NCBI GenBank assembly: GCA_946482045.1
Contig: CAMLPZ010000262.1
Location: 1 to 6,022 of the forward strand
Source of the DNA: an uncultured Asticcacaulis sp.
GTDB taxonomy: Bacteria; Pseudomonadota; Alphaproteobacteria; Caulobacterales; Caulobacteraceae
Direction of reading: 5' to 3'
Length of the DNA stretch: 6,022 bases
In this document: positions 5,143 to 6,022 of the stretch, piece after piece
How positions within the stretch are numbered: position 1 is the first letter of the stretch
Layout: every line of letters starts with the position of its first letter
Notes under the pieces: generated by a model
What the model saw: only the letters and a program-made list of their open reading frames with translations
What the model was told of the DNA's origin: nothing
The model's database searches: none
Position numbers and translations under genes: made by a program

Positions 5143-5826
5143 ATGCCCGATTTCCATGCGCTCAACATCTTCACCCACATTACCGCTGGCTCGCTGGCTA
5201 TCCTCGCCGGCAGTTTTGTCCTGGCCCGCCGCAAAGGCGATGCGGTCCATAGACTGACCGGGCGGACCACCGTCGGGTTGGCGATCATTTGCGTGACGAC
5301 AGCGCTCATCGGCGCTTTTGTCTTTCGCGGCAAGCTGGACCTGATGGGCGCCAGCATCATCATCAGCTACAACCTCTGGGCCGGCGTGCGCGCCCTGAAG
5401 CTGAAGGGCAATGGCCGGCGTATTGGCGATCTTGGGCCAGCCATCCTGGTCTTCATGGCGGGGGTCGGCCTCTTCACGATGGCGCGGATCGACGGCATGC
5501 TCAACTGGCAACCGGCCCTTGTCTACGCCACGGCCGGCAGCCTGGTGGCCTATGGCGGGTGGGACATGGTCCGGATGCTCTTGCCGTCACGCTGGCGGTT
5601 ATGGCTGAACCCGGCCGAGCATGCCTTCCGCATGGCCGGGCTTATCGCCGCCCTGATGTCGGTGGCCGCCGCGACGCTCATCCCGTCACCTTATGTGGCG
5701 CTGGGCGTGTCCGGCATCGGTTCGATCATTGCCTTCGTATTCGCCTTCCGCGCCGCCCGGAAAGCGCTGGGTGTCATGCCTTCCGCAGCCTTGAAGGCGC
5801 GATTGAAGGCCGACAGCGAATTGTAG
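5143..5826 (+). CDS. DUF2306-type multi-pass membrane protein
   Basis: The product is a 227-residue hydrophobic protein with about seven predicted membrane segments: roughly 8-28, 43-61, 67-85, 97-114, 123-145, 161-180 and 184-202. The stretch HITAGSLAILAG (12-23), followed by RRKGDAVHRLTGR (29-41), fits the pattern of DUF2306 inner-membrane proteins. Their function is not established. The start is set by a perfect AGGAGG at 5133-5138. I see no clear promoter in the 84 bases after the rpmB terminator. The last 44 residues are encoded in DNA that also encodes, on the other strand, the end of an AraC-family regulator. The final 19 or so residues, after the last membrane segment, look like a low-constraint tail lying opposite the regulator's conserved helix-turn-helix. 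The family assignment is by pattern and less certain than the membrane topology. Confidence 0.78.
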   Translation: MPDFHALNIFTHITAGSLAILAGSFVLARRKGDAVHRLTGRTTVGLAIICVTTALIGAFVFRGKLDLMGASIIISYNLWAGVRALKLKGNGRRIGDLGPAILVFMAGVGLFTMARIDGMLNWQPALVYATAGSLVAYGGWDMVRMLLPSRWRLWLNPAEHAFRMAGLIAALMSVAAATLIPSPYVALGVSGIGSIIAFVFAFRAARKALGVMPSAALKARLKADSEL

Positions 5827-6022
5827 CCGACGGCCAGGGCCAGATTCAGGATGGTCTCGTCCTCGTCGATACGCGCTTTGAAGGCCTCGATGCGATAACC
5901 ATTCAGCCAGGCGCTGAAATTGCGCTGCCCCTCGCCGAGATGGATGACACGGCGCAGGCGATGTTCCGGCACGTCGAGGCGCTGCGCCAGTTTCGACAGG
6001 GTCAGGTCAGGATCGTTGTAGG
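5691..6022 (-). CDS. AraC-family transcriptional regulator, C-terminal DNA-binding domain (N-terminus outside window)
   Basis: The visible part is 109 residues, ending at a TAA at 5693-5691 and running off the right edge. It is a complete AraC/XylS double helix-turn-helix. The first helix-turn-helix (about residues 6-27 of the fragment) includes LTLSKLAQRLDVPEHRLRR. The linker includes NFSAWLNGYRIEAFK. The second (about 54-77) includes ILNLALAVGYNSLSAFNRAF, followed by the family hallmark GMTPSAFR (81-88). A short unconserved tail of about 20 residues follows. The sensor or ligand domain is not visible, so the effector and targets are unknown. The gene converges on the DUF2306 gene and overlaps its 3' end by 136 bp. 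A GTG at 5972 that could be taken as a start lies inside the first helix-turn-helix and is not the true start. Confidence 0.9.
   Translation of the reverse strand, partial: YNDPDLTLSKLAQRLDVPEHRLRRVIHLGEGQRNFSAWLNGYRIEAFKARIDEDETILNLALAVGYNSLSAFNRAFKAAEGMTPSAFRAARKANTKAMIEPMPDTPSAT

Noticed and set aside
5128..5511. 127-codon minus-strand frame opposite the DUF2306 gene
   Set aside because: It is antisense to a membrane protein with a perfect ribosome binding site, and has no domain.
1..6022. Mobile element, defence system or CRISPR array
   Set aside because: No transposase, integrase, regularly spaced repeats, toxin-antitoxin pair or defence-type domain was recognised. Apart from the hydrolase and the intergenic repeat, the window looks like ordinary chromosome.

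Overview
The window looks like a piece of an alphaproteobacterial chromosome, most likely Caulobacterales (a Caulobacter, Brevundimonas or Asticcacaulis relative). Three things suggest this: coding is GC-rich; a short S4-domain protein, a 7Fe ferredoxin of the FdxA type and a CarD/CdnL regulator sit together; and bL28 is of the long (97 aa) alphaproteobacterial form. The genus is inference. I see no phage, plasmid, transposase, CRISPR, tRNA or rRNA signal.

Layout. Positions 1-2136 (minus) hold most of a secreted family 9 glycoside hydrolase whose C-terminus lies beyond the left edge. Its divergent promoter region (2137-2422) contains a roughly 145 bp nested inverted-repeat element. A plus-strand group follows: S4 RNA-binding protein (2423-2713), ferredoxin fdxA (2822-3160) and a DUF1294 membrane protein (3180-3470). 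Next comes a 522 bp gene-free, AT-rich and structured stretch (3471-3992) with a candidate intrinsic terminator. It leads into cdnL (3993-4511), whose Shine-Dalgarno sits in the loop of a small hairpin. After a strong terminator, rpmB (4713-5006) has its own good promoter and terminator. A DUF2306-type membrane protein (5143-5826) overlaps convergently, by 136 bp, the end of an AraC-family regulator (5691-6022, minus) that is cut by the right edge.

How the genes relate. The S4 protein (Hsp15-like), CdnL (an RNA polymerase partner that supports rRNA and growth promoters) and bL28 all belong to ribosome production or function. FdxA is a housekeeping electron carrier. The hydrolase is an accessory polysaccharide-degrading enzyme transcribed away from this core. 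The AraC and DUF2306 genes form a convergent pair with no visible link to the core genes.

No previously undescribed multi-gene system is evident. The points most worth a second look are the structured region upstream of cdnL, the hairpin presenting the cdnL ribosome binding site, and the convergent overlap in which both strands encode the same octapeptide.
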